Source: Avipropionibacterium sp050157065
Lineage (GTDB): Bacteria > Actinomycetota > Actinomycetes > Propionibacteriales > Propionibacteriaceae
Strand: one strand, 5' to 3'
NCBI GenBank assembly: GCA_050157065.1
Contig: CP189573.1
DNA length: 64,000 nucleotides
Part shown: piece after piece, positions 52,293 through 61,080 of the stretch
Position numbering within the stretch: the first letter of the stretch is position 1
Layout: the number at the start of each line of letters is the position of its first letter
Translations under genes and position numbers: made by a program
The notes under the pieces: generated by a model
Seen by the model: the letters and a program-made list of their open reading frames with translations, nothing else
Database searches by the model: none
Told to the model about the DNA's origin: nothing

Positions 52293-53177
52293 GTGAATGG
52301 TGCGGTGGACGAGGTGGGCGTGGGCGGTACGGGCGGTGTGCTGGTGCTGGCGGCCACGCCGATCGGCGACACTGCCGACGCGCCACCCCGGCTGCTGGCC
52401 GAACTGACCGGTGCCGACGTCGTCGCCGCGGAGGACACCCGGCGGCTGCAGCGACTCGCCGACCGGCTCGGGATCCGGATCACCGCGCGGGTGGTCTCCT
52501 ACTTCGAGGGCAACGAGGCGGCCCGTACCGACGAGCTGGCCGAGCAGCTCCGCCAGGGCCGCCGGGTGGTGCTGGTGACCGACGCGGGAATGCCGTCGGT
52601 GTCCGACCCCGGGTATCGACTGGTCCGGGCGGCGATCGACGACGACGTACGGGTGACCGCGGTCCCGGGACCGTCGGCGGTGCTGACCGCACTCGCGGTC
52701 TCCGGGTTGCCGGTCGACCGGTTCAGCTTCGAGGGGTTCGCTCCCCGCAAGGCGGGTGAGCGGGCCCGACGGCTCGCCGAGGTGGCCGACGATCCCCGGA
52801 CGTCGGTGTGGTTCGAGGCGCCCCACCGGTTGACCGACTTCCTCACCGAGGCCGCCGCCCAACTGGGCGGCGACCGGGAGGCCGCCGTGTGCCGCGAGCT
52901 GACCAAGACCTACGAGGAGGTACGGCGGGGGCCGCTGGCCCAGCTGGTGGCCTGGGCCGCCGACGGGGTCCGCGGTGAGGTCACCGTGGTGATCGCCGGC
53001 GCGACGGCGGTGGCGGTCGACGAGGCAGCCGCGGTCGCCGAGGTCGCGGCCCGGGTCGCGGCGGGGGAGCGCACCAAGCCTGCCGTCGCCGCGGTCGCCG
53101 AGGCCACCGGGATCGCCAAGAACACCTTGTACGAGGCGGTTCTGGCCGACCGCCGCCCGACCACGGACGGAAAGTGA
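52293..53177 (+). CDS. rsmI: RsmI, 16S rRNA 2'-O-ribose C1402 methyltransferase
   Basis: 294 residues. SAM-dependent TP-methylase fold: LVLAATPIGDTADAPPRLLAEL, AEDTRRLQRLADRLG, GRRVVLVTDAGMPSVSDPGYRLV and WFEAPHRL, all diagnostic of RsmI (YraL). Methylates C1402 in the ribosomal P site. GTG at 52293; first gene of a run including tatD, nitroreductase and mptB. The stop overlaps a possible tatD start. Confidence 0.93.
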   Translation: MNGAVDEVGVGGTGGVLVLAATPIGDTADAPPRLLAELTGADVVAAEDTRRLQRLADRLGIRITARVVSYFEGNEAARTDELAEQLRQGRRVVLVTDAGMPSVSDPGYRLVRAAIDDDVRVTAVPGPSAVLTALAVSGLPVDRFSFEGFAPRKAGERARRLAEVADDPRTSVWFEAPHRLTDFLTEAAAQLGGDREAAVCRELTKTYEEVRRGPLAQLVAWAADGVRGEVTVVIAGATAVAVDEAAAVAEVAARVAAGERTKPAVAAVAEATGIAKNTLYEAVLADRRPTTDGK

Positions 53178-53179
53178 TC

Positions 53180-54031
53180 ATGGCGAAGCTGACCCGTGAG
53201 GAACGCCGGACGCTGCCGGCCGCGCCCGAGCCGCTGCCGGTGGCGGTGACCGATTCGCACTGCCACCTCGACGTGGCCGACGAGCTGACCGGGCTGTCGC
53301 CGGCCGATGCGCTGGCCCGGGCGCGGGCGGTCAACATCACCCGGATCGTGCAGGTGGGCTGCGACGTCGCGAGCTCGCGGTGGGCGGTCGAGCTGGCCGC
53401 CGCCGAGCCGACCGTCGTCGCGGCGGTGGCCCTGCACCCCAACGACGCGGCCCGGCTCGGCGACGCGTTGCCGGCCCACCTGGCGATGATCGAGGAGTTG
53501 ATCACCGGCCACGACCGGGTCCGCGCGGTCGGCGAGACCGGGATCGACCACTACCGCACCACCGACCCGGCGGGGCACCGGCTGCAGGCCGACAGCTTCG
53601 CCGCACACATCGCGTGGGCGAAGGCGTACGACAAGACGTTGGTGGTCCACGACCGTGACGCCCACGAGGTGCTCGCCGACATCCTCGACGCGGAGGGTTG
53701 GCCCGAGCGGGTGGTGATGCACTGCTTCTCCGGCGACGCCGCGTTCGCCCGCCGGTGCCTCGACCACGGCGCCTTCCTGTCGTTCCCCGGGACCGTCACC
53801 TTTCCGGCCAACACCGATCTGCAGGAGGCCTGCCGGATCACCCCACTCGGGTCGTTGCTCACCGAGACCGACGCACCGTTCCTCACCCCCGCCCCGCACC
53901 GCGGTCGGCCCAACGCGTCGTACCTGATCCCGCACACCGCCCGGTTCATCGCCGAACTGCGCGGTGCCGACCTGGTCGAGGTGTGCACGGCACTGGGCGA
54001 GAACGCCGACCGCGCCTTCGGCAGCTGGTGA
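53180..54031 (+). CDS. tatD: TatD-family metal-dependent hydrolase
   Basis: 283 residues. DSHCHLD (metal ligands), VGCDVASSRWAVELA, AVGETGIDHYRT with the Glu ligand, VVHDRDAHEVL, HCFSGDAAFARRCLDHG and LTETDAPFLTP. A 3'-5' exonuclease/DNase family for damaged DNA. ATG at 53180 is used; GTG at 53174 overlaps the rsmI stop. Conserved between rsmI and rpfB in actinobacteria. metG, often between rsmI and tatD, is not here. Confidence 0.92.
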   Translation: MAKLTREERRTLPAAPEPLPVAVTDSHCHLDVADELTGLSPADALARARAVNITRIVQVGCDVASSRWAVELAAAEPTVVAAVALHPNDAARLGDALPAHLAMIEELITGHDRVRAVGETGIDHYRTTDPAGHRLQADSFAAHIAWAKAYDKTLVVHDRDAHEVLADILDAEGWPERVVMHCFSGDAAFARRCLDHGAFLSFPGTVTFPANTDLQEACRITPLGSLLTETDAPFLTPAPHRGRPNASYLIPHTARFIAELRGADLVEVCTALGENADRAFGSW

Positions 54032-54034
54032 GCG

Positions 54035-54682
54035 GTGGCGTCGGAGGGGACTCAGGTGCCGACCGAGCCGGGGAGAGTGCTCGCGGCCGACCTGGCCGCG
54101 GTGGTGCGGCGACGCCGTACGGTGCGGCAGTTCGACCCGGACCGGCCGGTCGCCGAGGAGGTCGTCGACGACCTGCTCGACCTCGGGCTGCGCACCCCCT
54201 CGGCCGGCAACACCGGCGGGGTCGACCTGTTGTGCCTCACCGAGCCGGCCGACCGGGCCCGCTACTGGCAGCTGACCGCGCCCACCCCGACCCGCTGGTC
54301 GACCCGGATGGCGGCCGCCCCGGTGTTGGTGCTGGTGTGGACCAGCGAACAGCAGTACCGGCAGCGCTACGCCCGGCCGGACAAGGGCTGGCCGCTCGAC
54401 TCGACCGCCTGGTCGGCGCCCTACTGGTGGGTCGACGCAGGTATGGCGGTGCAGACATTGCTGCTCGTCGCGACCGCGGCCGGGCTCGCATCGGCCTTCG
54501 TCGGCGTGCCACCCGAGCACCAGTCGGCGGTCGCGGACGCCTTCGGGGTGCCTGCGGACCGGAGCTCGGTGGGACTGGTCGCGGTCGGCCACCCGGCAGC
54601 TGCCGGCGACGTCGCCGTCCGACGGCGCGCGCCGCGGCGGAGGCGGCGTCACCGTGGGCGGTGGGATGCACCCGGGCAGTAG
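54035..54682 (+). CDS. Nitroreductase-family FMN protein
   Basis: 215 residues from GTG at 54035. RRRTVRQFDPDRPVAEEVVDDLLDLGLRTPSAGNTGGVDLL is the FMN-binding start; WVDAGMAVQTLLLVATAAGLASAFVGVP is the conserved helix. The C-terminus ends in an Arg-rich stretch (RRRAPRRRRRHRGR). An NAD(P)H-dependent reductase of nitro or quinone compounds. Four bases after tatD, so probably cotranscribed; overlap with upstream frames of mptB is not informative. Confidence 0.87.
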   Translation: MASEGTQVPTEPGRVLAADLAAVVRRRRTVRQFDPDRPVAEEVVDDLLDLGLRTPSAGNTGGVDLLCLTEPADRARYWQLTAPTPTRWSTRMAAAPVLVLVWTSEQQYRQRYARPDKGWPLDSTAWSAPYWWVDAGMAVQTLLLVATAAGLASAFVGVPPEHQSAVADAFGVPADRSSVGLVAVGHPAAAGDVAVRRRAPRRRRRHRGRWDAPGQ

Positions 54683-54704
54683 GGTGAGGCGACCTACCCA
54701 GCCT

Positions 54705-54740
54705 GACAGCCCTGCTCGGCCCGACAGCCCTGCTCGGCCT
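54705..54740. repeat. 18-bp tandem repeat, two copies
   Basis: GACAGCCCTGCTCGGCCC at 54705-54722 and GACAGCCCTGCTCGGCCT at 54723-54740, followed by GACC. Lies between the nitroreductase stop and the mptB start codon. Too short to be an array; may vary in copy number between strains. Confidence 0.8.
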
Positions 54741-54758
54741 GACCACTGTGGAGCCGCC

Positions 54759-56306
54759 ATGCCCGACCCCTCGCGAGTGGCCGAGGCGCCGCCGCGACCG
54801 GTCCGGCCGCGTCCCCTCCGGTTGCTTCGACGAGGGCTGCGCTGGTTCCGCGAACACGTCGACCTGACCCTGGACGCGTTGGCGACCTGGCCGGTGATGG
54901 AGGGGGTCCTCGGTTCGTTCCTGCTCACCATCGGCGCGCTGTCACCGGCGTTCCTGCCGCGGGCCAGCCAAGGTGGTGGCGACCTGTTCCCCAGCCCCTG
55001 GCTGGGGACCGTCCTGCTGCTGGTCGGGACGAGCCTAATCCTCGACGGCTGGTTCCGGTTGCGGCCGGGGCGTGGTGCGAAGACCCACACCGGCCGCCGG
55101 CCCCGCTACCTGGCGGTGCTCGCGTTGTGGGTGGCTCCGCTGCTGGCGGCGCCGCCGATGCTCAGTGGCGACGCGTACGCGTACGCCGCCCAGGGCTGGC
55201 TGGTCGCCAACGGCCTCGACCCGTACCAGTTGGGCCCGGCCGCCCTGCCCGGGCCGTGGGCCGACCAGGTCGACCCGATGTGGCTGGACGCGCCCACCCC
55301 GTACGGACCCCTCAGCCTGTGGCTGCAGTACCTGACGGTGAGCGCCGTCGGCGACAGTGTGTACGCGGCGGCGTGGGGGATGCGGCTGTGGTCCCTGCTC
55401 GGGGTGGGCCTGCTGGCCTGGAGCGTGCCGCGCATCGCCGCCCGGCTCGGGCTCGACTCGGCCCGGGCGATGTGGCTCGGCGTGCTCAACCCGCTGGTGC
55501 TGCTGCACTTCGTCGGCGGCGCCCACAACGACGCGCTGATGATGGGGTTCGTCGCACTGGGGCTGTGGTTCGCGGTCTGTCGTCGGAACCTGTTCTGGGC
55601 GGCGGTCGCGGTCGGCCTGGCCGCGGCGGTGAAGCAGCCCGCGGCCATCGCCGTGGCCGCCATCACCGTGCTGGCGATGCGTCCCGGCGTCGACCGGGAC
55701 GGCCCGGTGCGGGGGTGGCCGAGCCGGACACACGTGGTCAACTGCGTGATCGCCACGGTCGTGGTGGTCGCCACCTTCGTGCTGTGCTCGACACTGACCG
55801 GCATCGGGTTCGGCTGGATCGCGGCGATGGGGGTGCCCGGTGGTGCGATGACGCTGTCGCCGGCGACGCTGGTCGGCGCCGGACTGCAACTGCTGTTCGC
55901 CCAACTGGGCTGGCACGCCGTGGCGGCGGTGGCCCTGGAGACCGCCCGGTCGATCGGGATCGTGGTGGCCCTGGGCGTGATCGCGTGGCTGGTGCTGCGT
56001 GTCGCGGCGCGCAAGCCGATGACGTACCTGGTCGGATCGTTCCTGGCCCTGGTGCTCGGCGGTCCGGCGATGCACGCGTGGTACCTGCTGTGGCCCGGCG
56101 TCCTGGTCGGGCTGTTGCCGTACGCGGCGAAGCTGTGGCGCGTGTGCATCTGGTTGACCACGTTCTGGGTCTGCTACGCCGTCGCCGACGTCGCGTTCCG
56201 CAACCAGTCACCCGTGCTGGCGGGCCTCGCCCTGCTCGTCTCGGGGGTCCAGGTGCTCAACGATGAACGGAAGTGGCGCCTCACCTGGGGGCAGGGTTCC
56301 ACCTGA
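54759..56306 (+). CDS. Polyprenol-phosphomannose alpha-1,6-mannosyltransferase (MptA/B type)
   Basis: 515 residues, about 12 membrane helices, GT-C superfamily. SGDAYAYAAQGWLVANGLDPYQLGP carries the catalytic Asp after the first helix; GGAHNDALMMGFVALGL and PAMHAWYLLWPG are further family marks. Mycobacterial MptA/MptB extend the alpha-1,6-mannan core of lipomannan. It uses the same donor as the nearby Pmt. ATG at 54759, preceded by GTGGAG, chosen over an upstream ATG at 54654 that overlaps the nitroreductase. Confidence 0.87.
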   Translation: MPDPSRVAEAPPRPVRPRPLRLLRRGLRWFREHVDLTLDALATWPVMEGVLGSFLLTIGALSPAFLPRASQGGGDLFPSPWLGTVLLLVGTSLILDGWFRLRPGRGAKTHTGRRPRYLAVLALWVAPLLAAPPMLSGDAYAYAAQGWLVANGLDPYQLGPAALPGPWADQVDPMWLDAPTPYGPLSLWLQYLTVSAVGDSVYAAAWGMRLWSLLGVGLLAWSVPRIAARLGLDSARAMWLGVLNPLVLLHFVGGAHNDALMMGFVALGLWFAVCRRNLFWAAVAVGLAAAVKQPAAIAVAAITVLAMRPGVDRDGPVRGWPSRTHVVNCVIATVVVVATFVLCSTLTGIGFGWIAAMGVPGGAMTLSPATLVGAGLQLLFAQLGWHAVAAVALETARSIGIVVALGVIAWLVLRVAARKPMTYLVGSFLALVLGGPAMHAWYLLWPGVLVGLLPYAAKLWRVCIWLTTFWVCYAVADVAFRNQSPVLAGLALLVSGVQVLNDERKWRLTWGQGST

Positions 56307-56337
56307 GCGGACTCAGGGTTGCCCCGGAGGCGGGGAT

Positions 56338-56366
56338 TTGGTAGACACGTGCCCCGTCGTTACTAT
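56338..56366 (+). promoter_or_regulatory. Sigma-A-like promoter of rpfB
   Basis: TTGGTA (56338-56343), 17-bp spacer, TACTAT (56361-56366). A transcript from near 56373 would leave a 66-nt leader, too short for the c-di-AMP (ydaO) riboswitch found before many rpf genes. Confidence 0.55.
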
Positions 56367-56438
56367 TCCGTGACCAATGTGCCGAGTTGGGGGACTCGCG
56401 TCGCATCCGGAACACAGCCAGAACGCAGGGAGAAGCAC

Positions 56439-57611
56439 GTGCGCAAAGCCATCACGATGGCCATCGCCGGGGGGACAGCCGTCGTGGCGGTCGCCGGGGG
56501 AGGATTCGCCTACGCCTCGCTCGACAAGGACGTGACCTTGTCGGTGGACGGCACCGAGACCACCGTCAACACCCGCTCGTCCACCGTGGGTGACGTCCTG
56601 GCGGCCGAGGGCATCGAGATCACCGAGCGTGACGTCGTGGCCCCGAGCGTCGAGACCAAGATCAGCGACGGCACCCGGATCGCGGTCCGGTACGGCCGCG
56701 AGGTCAACATCACCGTCGACGGGGTGGAGCGCACCCACTGGACGACCGCGACCACCGTGTCGGAGCTGCTGTCCTCGCTGCGCATCGACGCCAAGGGCGC
56801 CGAGCTGTCGACCAGCCGCAGCGCCAACATCGGCCGCGACGGCCTGGACCTCAACCTCGACACCCTGAAGACCGTCATCGTGGTGGTCGGCGGCAAGGAG
56901 GTCCGGATCGAGACCACCGGGGTGAAGGTCGCCGAGGCGCTCGCCGCGGCCAAGGTCAAGCCCGACGACGACGACCGGGTGTCGGCCGGTGCCGACGACC
57001 TGCTCGTCAACGGGATGAAGATCACCTACGTGAAGGTCGACCACAAGACCGTCACCGAGACCAAGAAGCTGCCGCACGAGACCAAGTACGTGCAGGACGA
57101 CGACCTCCTCAAGGGCAAGCGGGAGACCCGGACCAAGGGCGTCGACGGCGAGGAGACCACGACGTTCGCCGAGAAGTACGAGGACGGCAAGCGGGTCGAG
57201 CGCAAGCAGGTCAAGCAGGAGGTGACCACCAAGCCGGTCACCGAGGTCATCCTGGTCGGCACCAAGGAGGCCCCGAAGCCGAAACCGCCGGCGACCAACG
57301 GTGGGTCGGAAGGTTCGTCGGGCGGCTCGAGCGGCGGCGGAGCAACCGCACCGACCGCGCCGAGTGGCAGCGTGTGGGACCGGCTCGCCCAGTGTGAGTC
57401 CGGCGGCAACTGGTCGATCAACACCGGCAACGGCTACTACGGCGGCCTGCAGTTCTCCGCCAGCACGTGGCGTGCCTTCGGTGGTGGCACGTACGCCGCG
57501 TACGCCCACCAGGCCACGCGTGACCAGCAGATCGCGATCGCCAAGAAGGTGCAGGCGTCACAGGGTTGGGGCGCCTGGCCCGCGTGCACCGCGAAGCTGG
57601 GCATCCGCTGA
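56439..57611 (+). CDS. rpfB: RpfB-type resuscitation-promoting factor
   Basis: 390 residues. An N-terminal membrane helix/signal (ITMAIAGGTAVVAVAGGGFA), three DUF348 repeats (VTLSVDGTETTVNTRSSTVG, VNITVDGVERTHWTTATTVS, TVIVVVGGKEVRIETTGVKV), a G5 domain (about residues 215-290), a Gly/Ser-rich linker and the lysozyme-like Rpf domain with catalytic Glu in WDRLAQCESGGNW and GYYGGLQFSASTW. Cleaves peptidoglycan during growth and exit from dormancy. GTG at 56439 follows AGGGAG. Order tatD-rpfB-ksgA-ispE is conserved. Confidence 0.92.
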   Translation: MRKAITMAIAGGTAVVAVAGGGFAYASLDKDVTLSVDGTETTVNTRSSTVGDVLAAEGIEITERDVVAPSVETKISDGTRIAVRYGREVNITVDGVERTHWTTATTVSELLSSLRIDAKGAELSTSRSANIGRDGLDLNLDTLKTVIVVVGGKEVRIETTGVKVAEALAAAKVKPDDDDRVSAGADDLLVNGMKITYVKVDHKTVTETKKLPHETKYVQDDDLLKGKRETRTKGVDGEETTTFAEKYEDGKRVERKQVKQEVTTKPVTEVILVGTKEAPKPKPPATNGGSEGSSGGSSGGGATAPTAPSGSVWDRLAQCESGGNWSINTGNGYYGGLQFSASTWRAFGGGTYAAYAHQATRDQQIAIAKKVQASQGWGAWPACTAKLGIR

Positions 57612-57627
57612 CTGACATGATTCTCGG

Positions 57628-58497
57628 GTGACACCCGACAACACCACCTCCGGCGGCCTGCTGGACCCCACCACCGTGCGGGGCCTGGCAGGCCGTCTCG
57701 GTCTGCGCCCGACCAAGCAACGTGGCCAGAACTTCGTGATCGACGCCAACACCGTGCGCCGGATCGTCCGGATCGCCGACGTCGGACCCGATGACGTCGT
57801 GCTGGAGGTCGGGCCCGGGCTGGGGTCCCTGACGTTGGGCCTGCTGGAGGCCGGCTGTGCGGTGACCGCGATCGAGATTGACCCGTTGCTGGCCGGGGCC
57901 CTCCCCGGGACCGTCGCCGACCGGGCCCCGGCGGCGGCGGATCGGCTCACCGTCGTCGAGGCCGATGCGTTGCGGGTGACCGACCTGGGCCGGCCCGAGC
58001 CGACCGTGCTGGTGGCGAACCTGCCGTACAACGTGGCGGTACCGGTCGTACTGCACCTGCTGGCGCTGTCGGAGCACTGGCGACGCGGTCTGGTCATGGT
58101 GCAACTGGAGGTCGCCGACCGGCTGGTCGCTTCGCCGGGTTCGAAGACGTACGGGGTGCCGTCGGTGAAGGCCGCGTGGTACGCCACGGCGACTCGCGCC
58201 GGGGTGGTCGGCCCGCACGTGTTCTGGCCGGCACCGCAGATCGACTCCGGGCTGGTGTCGCTGGTCCGCCGCGACCCACCCGCGACGACGGCGACGCGTG
58301 ATCAGGTGTTCGCGGTCGTCGATGCCGCGTTCGCCCAGCGCCGCAAGATGTTGCGGGCCGCACTGGCCGGACTCGCCGGGTCGTCGAGCGCCGCCGCGGT
58401 CGCCCTGGAGGCCGCCGGGGTGGAACCGACGGCACGCGGCGAGGTGTTGGGCGTGGCCGACTTCGCGCGGGTCGCCGAACAGCTCTTCCGGCCCTGA
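57628..58497 (+). CDS. ksgA: KsgA/RsmA 16S rRNA dimethyladenosine transferase
   Basis: 289 residues from GTG at 57628. RPTKQRGQNFVIDANTVRRIVRIA, SAM site VLEVGPGLGSLTLGLLEAG, acidic AIEIDPLLAG and the catalytic NLPYNVAVPV (NxPY). Dimethylates A1518/A1519 of 16S rRNA late in 30S assembly. Follows rpfB by 16 bp, so likely cotranscribed. Confidence 0.95.
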   Translation: MTPDNTTSGGLLDPTTVRGLAGRLGLRPTKQRGQNFVIDANTVRRIVRIADVGPDDVVLEVGPGLGSLTLGLLEAGCAVTAIEIDPLLAGALPGTVADRAPAAADRLTVVEADALRVTDLGRPEPTVLVANLPYNVAVPVVLHLLALSEHWRRGLVMVQLEVADRLVASPGSKTYGVPSVKAAWYATATRAGVVGPHVFWPAPQIDSGLVSLVRRDPPATTATRDQVFAVVDAAFAQRRKMLRAALAGLAGSSSAAAVALEAAGVEPTARGEVLGVADFARVAEQLFRP

Positions 58498-58544
58498 GCC
58501 GGACCCGGCGCGCCGCTCCGCCGGGGTCCGAATACGGTGGCGGC

Positions 58545-59474
58545 ATGACCGAGGCCGTGGACCCTGCCGAAGAGGTGGTGCGCGTCCGCGTCCCGGCCAA
58601 GATCAACCTGGCACTGCGGGTGGGGCCGGTCGAGGACGGCTACCACCGGTTGGCGACGGTCTTCCAGGCGGTGTCGCTGTACGACGACGTCACGGCCCGC
58701 TGGCAACGTGACGGGGAGACGACGGTGATCACCCGGGGCCGGGAGGCGCACCTGGTCGGCAACGATCACACCAACCTGGCCTGGCGCGCGGCCGACCTGC
58801 TGCGGCAGCGGTGTGGTGGCGACTGGGGGGTCGCCCTCACCATCGACAAGAGCATCCCGGTCGCCGGCGGCATGGCCGGCGGTTCGGCCGATGCTGCCGG
58901 GACCCTGCTGGCGTGTGCGGTGCTGTGGGACCTCGACCTGGACCCCGGTGAGCTGCGGGAGCTGGGCGCCGAGCTCGGCGCGGACGTGCCCTTCGGGTTG
59001 GCCGGCGGCACCGCGATCGGCACCGGCCGGGGCGACGTGCTGGCGCCCGCCCTCACCCGCGGCACCAGCCACTGGGTGCTGGCCATGGCGGGGCGGGGGT
59101 TGTCGACCCCCGAGGTGTTCCGCCGCTTCGACGAGCGGCAACCCGAACCGCCGGAGCCGGAGGTGTCGCCGGAGCTGATGGCGGCGCTGAGTTCGCGGCG
59201 TCCGGCCGACCTGGCCGCCGTCCTGCACAACGACCTGACCGACGCGGCCTGTGACCTCCGCCCCGAGCTGGCCGAGCTGTTGGACCTGGCGCCACGGGTG
59301 GGGGCGCTGCGGGCGGTGTTGTCGGGGTCCGGGCCGACGGTGGCGTTCCTGGTGGCCGACGAGGCCGCCGCGGTCGACGTGCACCTGCGGCTCAAGGCCG
59401 AACTGGGCTCCGAGGTCGAGTGTCGGCGGGTGCACGGACCGGTGCCCGGGGCGCGGCTGCTGCAGACCCCCTGA
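58545..59474 (+). CDS. ispE: IspE, 4-diphosphocytidyl-2-C-methyl-D-erythritol kinase
   Basis: 309 residues of the GHMP kinase family: VPAKINLALRVGPVEDGYHRLATVF, ATP loop IPVAGGMAGGSADAAGTLLA, and C-terminal RAVLSGSGPTVAFLV. Fourth step of the MEP isoprenoid pathway. Downstream of ksgA as in mycobacteria (Rv1010-Rv1011). No other isoprenoid genes in the window. Confidence 0.95.
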   Translation: MTEAVDPAEEVVRVRVPAKINLALRVGPVEDGYHRLATVFQAVSLYDDVTARWQRDGETTVITRGREAHLVGNDHTNLAWRAADLLRQRCGGDWGVALTIDKSIPVAGGMAGGSADAAGTLLACAVLWDLDLDPGELRELGAELGADVPFGLAGGTAIGTGRGDVLAPALTRGTSHWVLAMAGRGLSTPEVFRRFDERQPEPPEPEVSPELMAALSSRRPADLAAVLHNDLTDAACDLRPELAELLDLAPRVGALRAVLSGSGPTVAFLVADEAAAVDVHLRLKAELGSEVECRRVHGPVPGARLLQTP

Positions 59475-59477
59475 AAC

Positions 59478-59987
59478 TCAGTGTTCGTACGGGCGGATCA
59501 GGTCACGCAGCCAGCCGGCGAGCCGGGCGCGTTCGGCTGCGCTGAGGCCGTCGAGCATGTGTTGCTCCGCGTCGAGCAGATCCGACATCGCCGAGTCGAC
59601 GGCAGTCTTGCCCTCGGCGGTCAGCGTGACCAGCACCCCACGTCGGTCGTCGGGATGATCACTGCGGCGGACCAGGCCGCGGGCGGTCAGCCGGTCGACC
59701 CGATTGGTCATCGTGCCCGAGGTGACCATGGTCTCCCGCAGCAGCTGGCCGGGGGAGAGTTGGTAGGGCTCGCCCGCCCGGCGCAGGGCGGCGAGAACGT
59801 CGAACGCCCATCCCTCCAGGCCGTGCGTGGCGAACGCCTCGCGTCGGTGGTCGTCGAGGTGGCGGGCGAGTCGGGTGACGCGCGACAGCACCTCCATCGG
59901 TGACACGTCGAGGTCGGGCCGCGCCTGCGCCCACGCGGCGAGCAGTCGGTCGACCTCGTCGCCGTCTGGTCCCCGGGCTGCGTCCAT
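59478..59987 (-). CDS. MarR-family regulator
   Basis: 169 residues. Winged HTH: GWAFDVLAALRRAGEPYQLSPGQLLRETMVTSGTMTNRVDRLTARGLVRRSDHPDDRRGVLV, preceded and followed by dimerisation helices. Upstream on the minus strand, TTGACTAGACTTG (about 60006-59994) resembles half of the TTGACTAGTCAA sites of some MarR proteins and could be its own operator. Target unknown; convergent with ispE. Confidence 0.88.
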   Translation of the reverse strand: MDAARGPDGDEVDRLLAAWAQARPDLDVSPMEVLSRVTRLARHLDDHRREAFATHGLEGWAFDVLAALRRAGEPYQLSPGQLLRETMVTSGTMTNRVDRLTARGLVRRSDHPDDRRGVLVTLTAEGKTAVDSAMSDLLDAEQHMLDGLSAAERARLAGWLRDLIRPYEH

Positions 59988-60067
59988 GAAGGCAAGTCTA
60001 GTCAAGATTCTTCACGTCGAGACGAGTTGGCGGAGTAGCTCGACCTGGGCTGGCGTGGGCGACCTGG

Positions 60068-60706
60068 TCAGTCATCCTCGTCGAGATGCAGGCGCGGTCG
60101 GCGTTCGAGGCCGGCAAGACCGTTCCAGGCGAGGTTGACCAGATGGGCGGCGACCTCTGGCTTGCGGGGCTTGCGCGTCTCCAGCCACCACTGGCCGGTG
60201 AACGCGATCATGCCGACCAGCATCTGTGCATACATCGGCGCGGTCTTGCGGTCCAGCCCACGGGAGGCGAACTCGTCGGCGAGGATGTGCTCCACCCGGC
60301 CGGCGATGTCGCTGAGGATCGAGGAGTACGAACCCGACCCGGTGCCCAGCGGCGCGTCGCGGACCAGGATCCGGAAGCCGTCGGCGTTGTCGTCGATGTA
60401 GTCGAGCAGGGCGAGCGCGGCCCGCTCCACCAGCATCCGATAGCGGTCGCCGGTGCCCAGGGCGTCGCGGATCGAGTTCAACAGGGCCACGGTCTCCCGG
60501 TCGACGACGACCGCGTACAGGCCCTCCTTGCCGCCGAAGTGTTCGTACACGACGGGTTTGCTGACCTCGGCCCGGGCCGCGATCTCCTCCACCGTCGTCC
60601 CGTCCATGCCCTTCGCGGCGAACAGCTGGCGACCGATCGCGATCAGTTGTTCACGCCGCTCGGTGCTCGTCATCCGACGTCGCTTCGCGCTGGGCTCTCG
60701 GGGCAT
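60068..60706 (-). CDS. TetR-family regulator (Rv1019-like position)
   Basis: 212 residues. HTH MTSTERREQLIAIGRQLFAAKGMDGTTVEEIAARAEVSKPVVYEHFGGKEGLYAVVVD, then a helical domain with WWLETRKPRKPEVAAHLVNLAWNGLAGLE. A TetR gene next to a tRNA-Gln downstream of ispE is also found in mycobacteria (Rv1019). ATG at 60706 matches the family start; longer frames to 61009 cross the tRNA gene. Confidence 0.88.
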   Translation of the reverse strand: MPREPSAKRRRMTSTERREQLIAIGRQLFAAKGMDGTTVEEIAARAEVSKPVVYEHFGGKEGLYAVVVDRETVALLNSIRDALGTGDRYRMLVERAALALLDYIDDNADGFRILVRDAPLGTGSGSYSSILSDIAGRVEHILADEFASRGLDRKTAPMYAQMLVGMIAFTGQWWLETRKPRKPEVAAHLVNLAWNGLAGLERRPRLHLDEDD

Positions 60707-60830
60707 GAGGGTGATTCTCCCATCTCCCACCGACAGGGCTCCTCGGCCGGGATGTGCGCCCAAGATGCCCGACGCACCCCGATTGCGTAGGCTGGGCCTG
60801 CAGACGCTCCCGCGGGAACGTCTGTGACGA

Positions 60831-60909
60831 TCCCCGGTTGGTCTGCCGGCAGGGCCCGCCTGACTTTGAATCAGGACAAGCGACGTAGGTTCGACTCCTA
60901 CCCGGGGAG
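60831..60909 (+). tRNA. tRNA-Gln (anticodon TTG), atypical variable region
   Basis: Acceptor TCCCCGG/CCGGGGA (7 bp), anticodon stem CCTGA/TCAGG with loop CTTTGAA (anticodon TTG, reads CAA), T-arm GTAGG TTCGACT CCTAC. A D-arm GGTC/GGCC with a 9-nt loop is possible. Nine bases (ACAAGCGAC) separate anticodon and T stems, and 2 rather than 1 bases precede the anticodon stem, so it is 79 nt. CCA not encoded. Confidence 0.8.
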
Positions 60910-61055
60910 CATCACCCATGGTCAGAGCAAGGTTGGTGCCTGCTATCGGCCGGCCGCGGTCTGTCGTAAATGTGGGCGCCACAGCGACGTGGGTGGAGCT
61001 CACGTCCACGTGTGTCGCTGTGCTGCCCGTCCATGCGATCGTGTTCCGCCAGGCT

Positions 61056-61071
61056 GTAGCGCGGGCGCTAC
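61056..61071. promoter_or_regulatory. Palindrome upstream of decayed antitoxin
   Basis: GTAGCGC GG GCGCTAC, a perfect 7+7 inverted repeat 9 bp before the ATG at 61081. Position and symmetry fit an autoregulatory operator of a toxin-antitoxin operon. The stretch 60910-61055 shows nothing else. Confidence 0.45.
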
Positions 61072-61080
61072 GGTGGCATC

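Noticed and set aside
56307..56438. c-di-AMP (ydaO) riboswitch before rpfB
   Set aside because: The interval is 132 bp and holds a promoter close to the gene, leaving a leader too short for that RNA.
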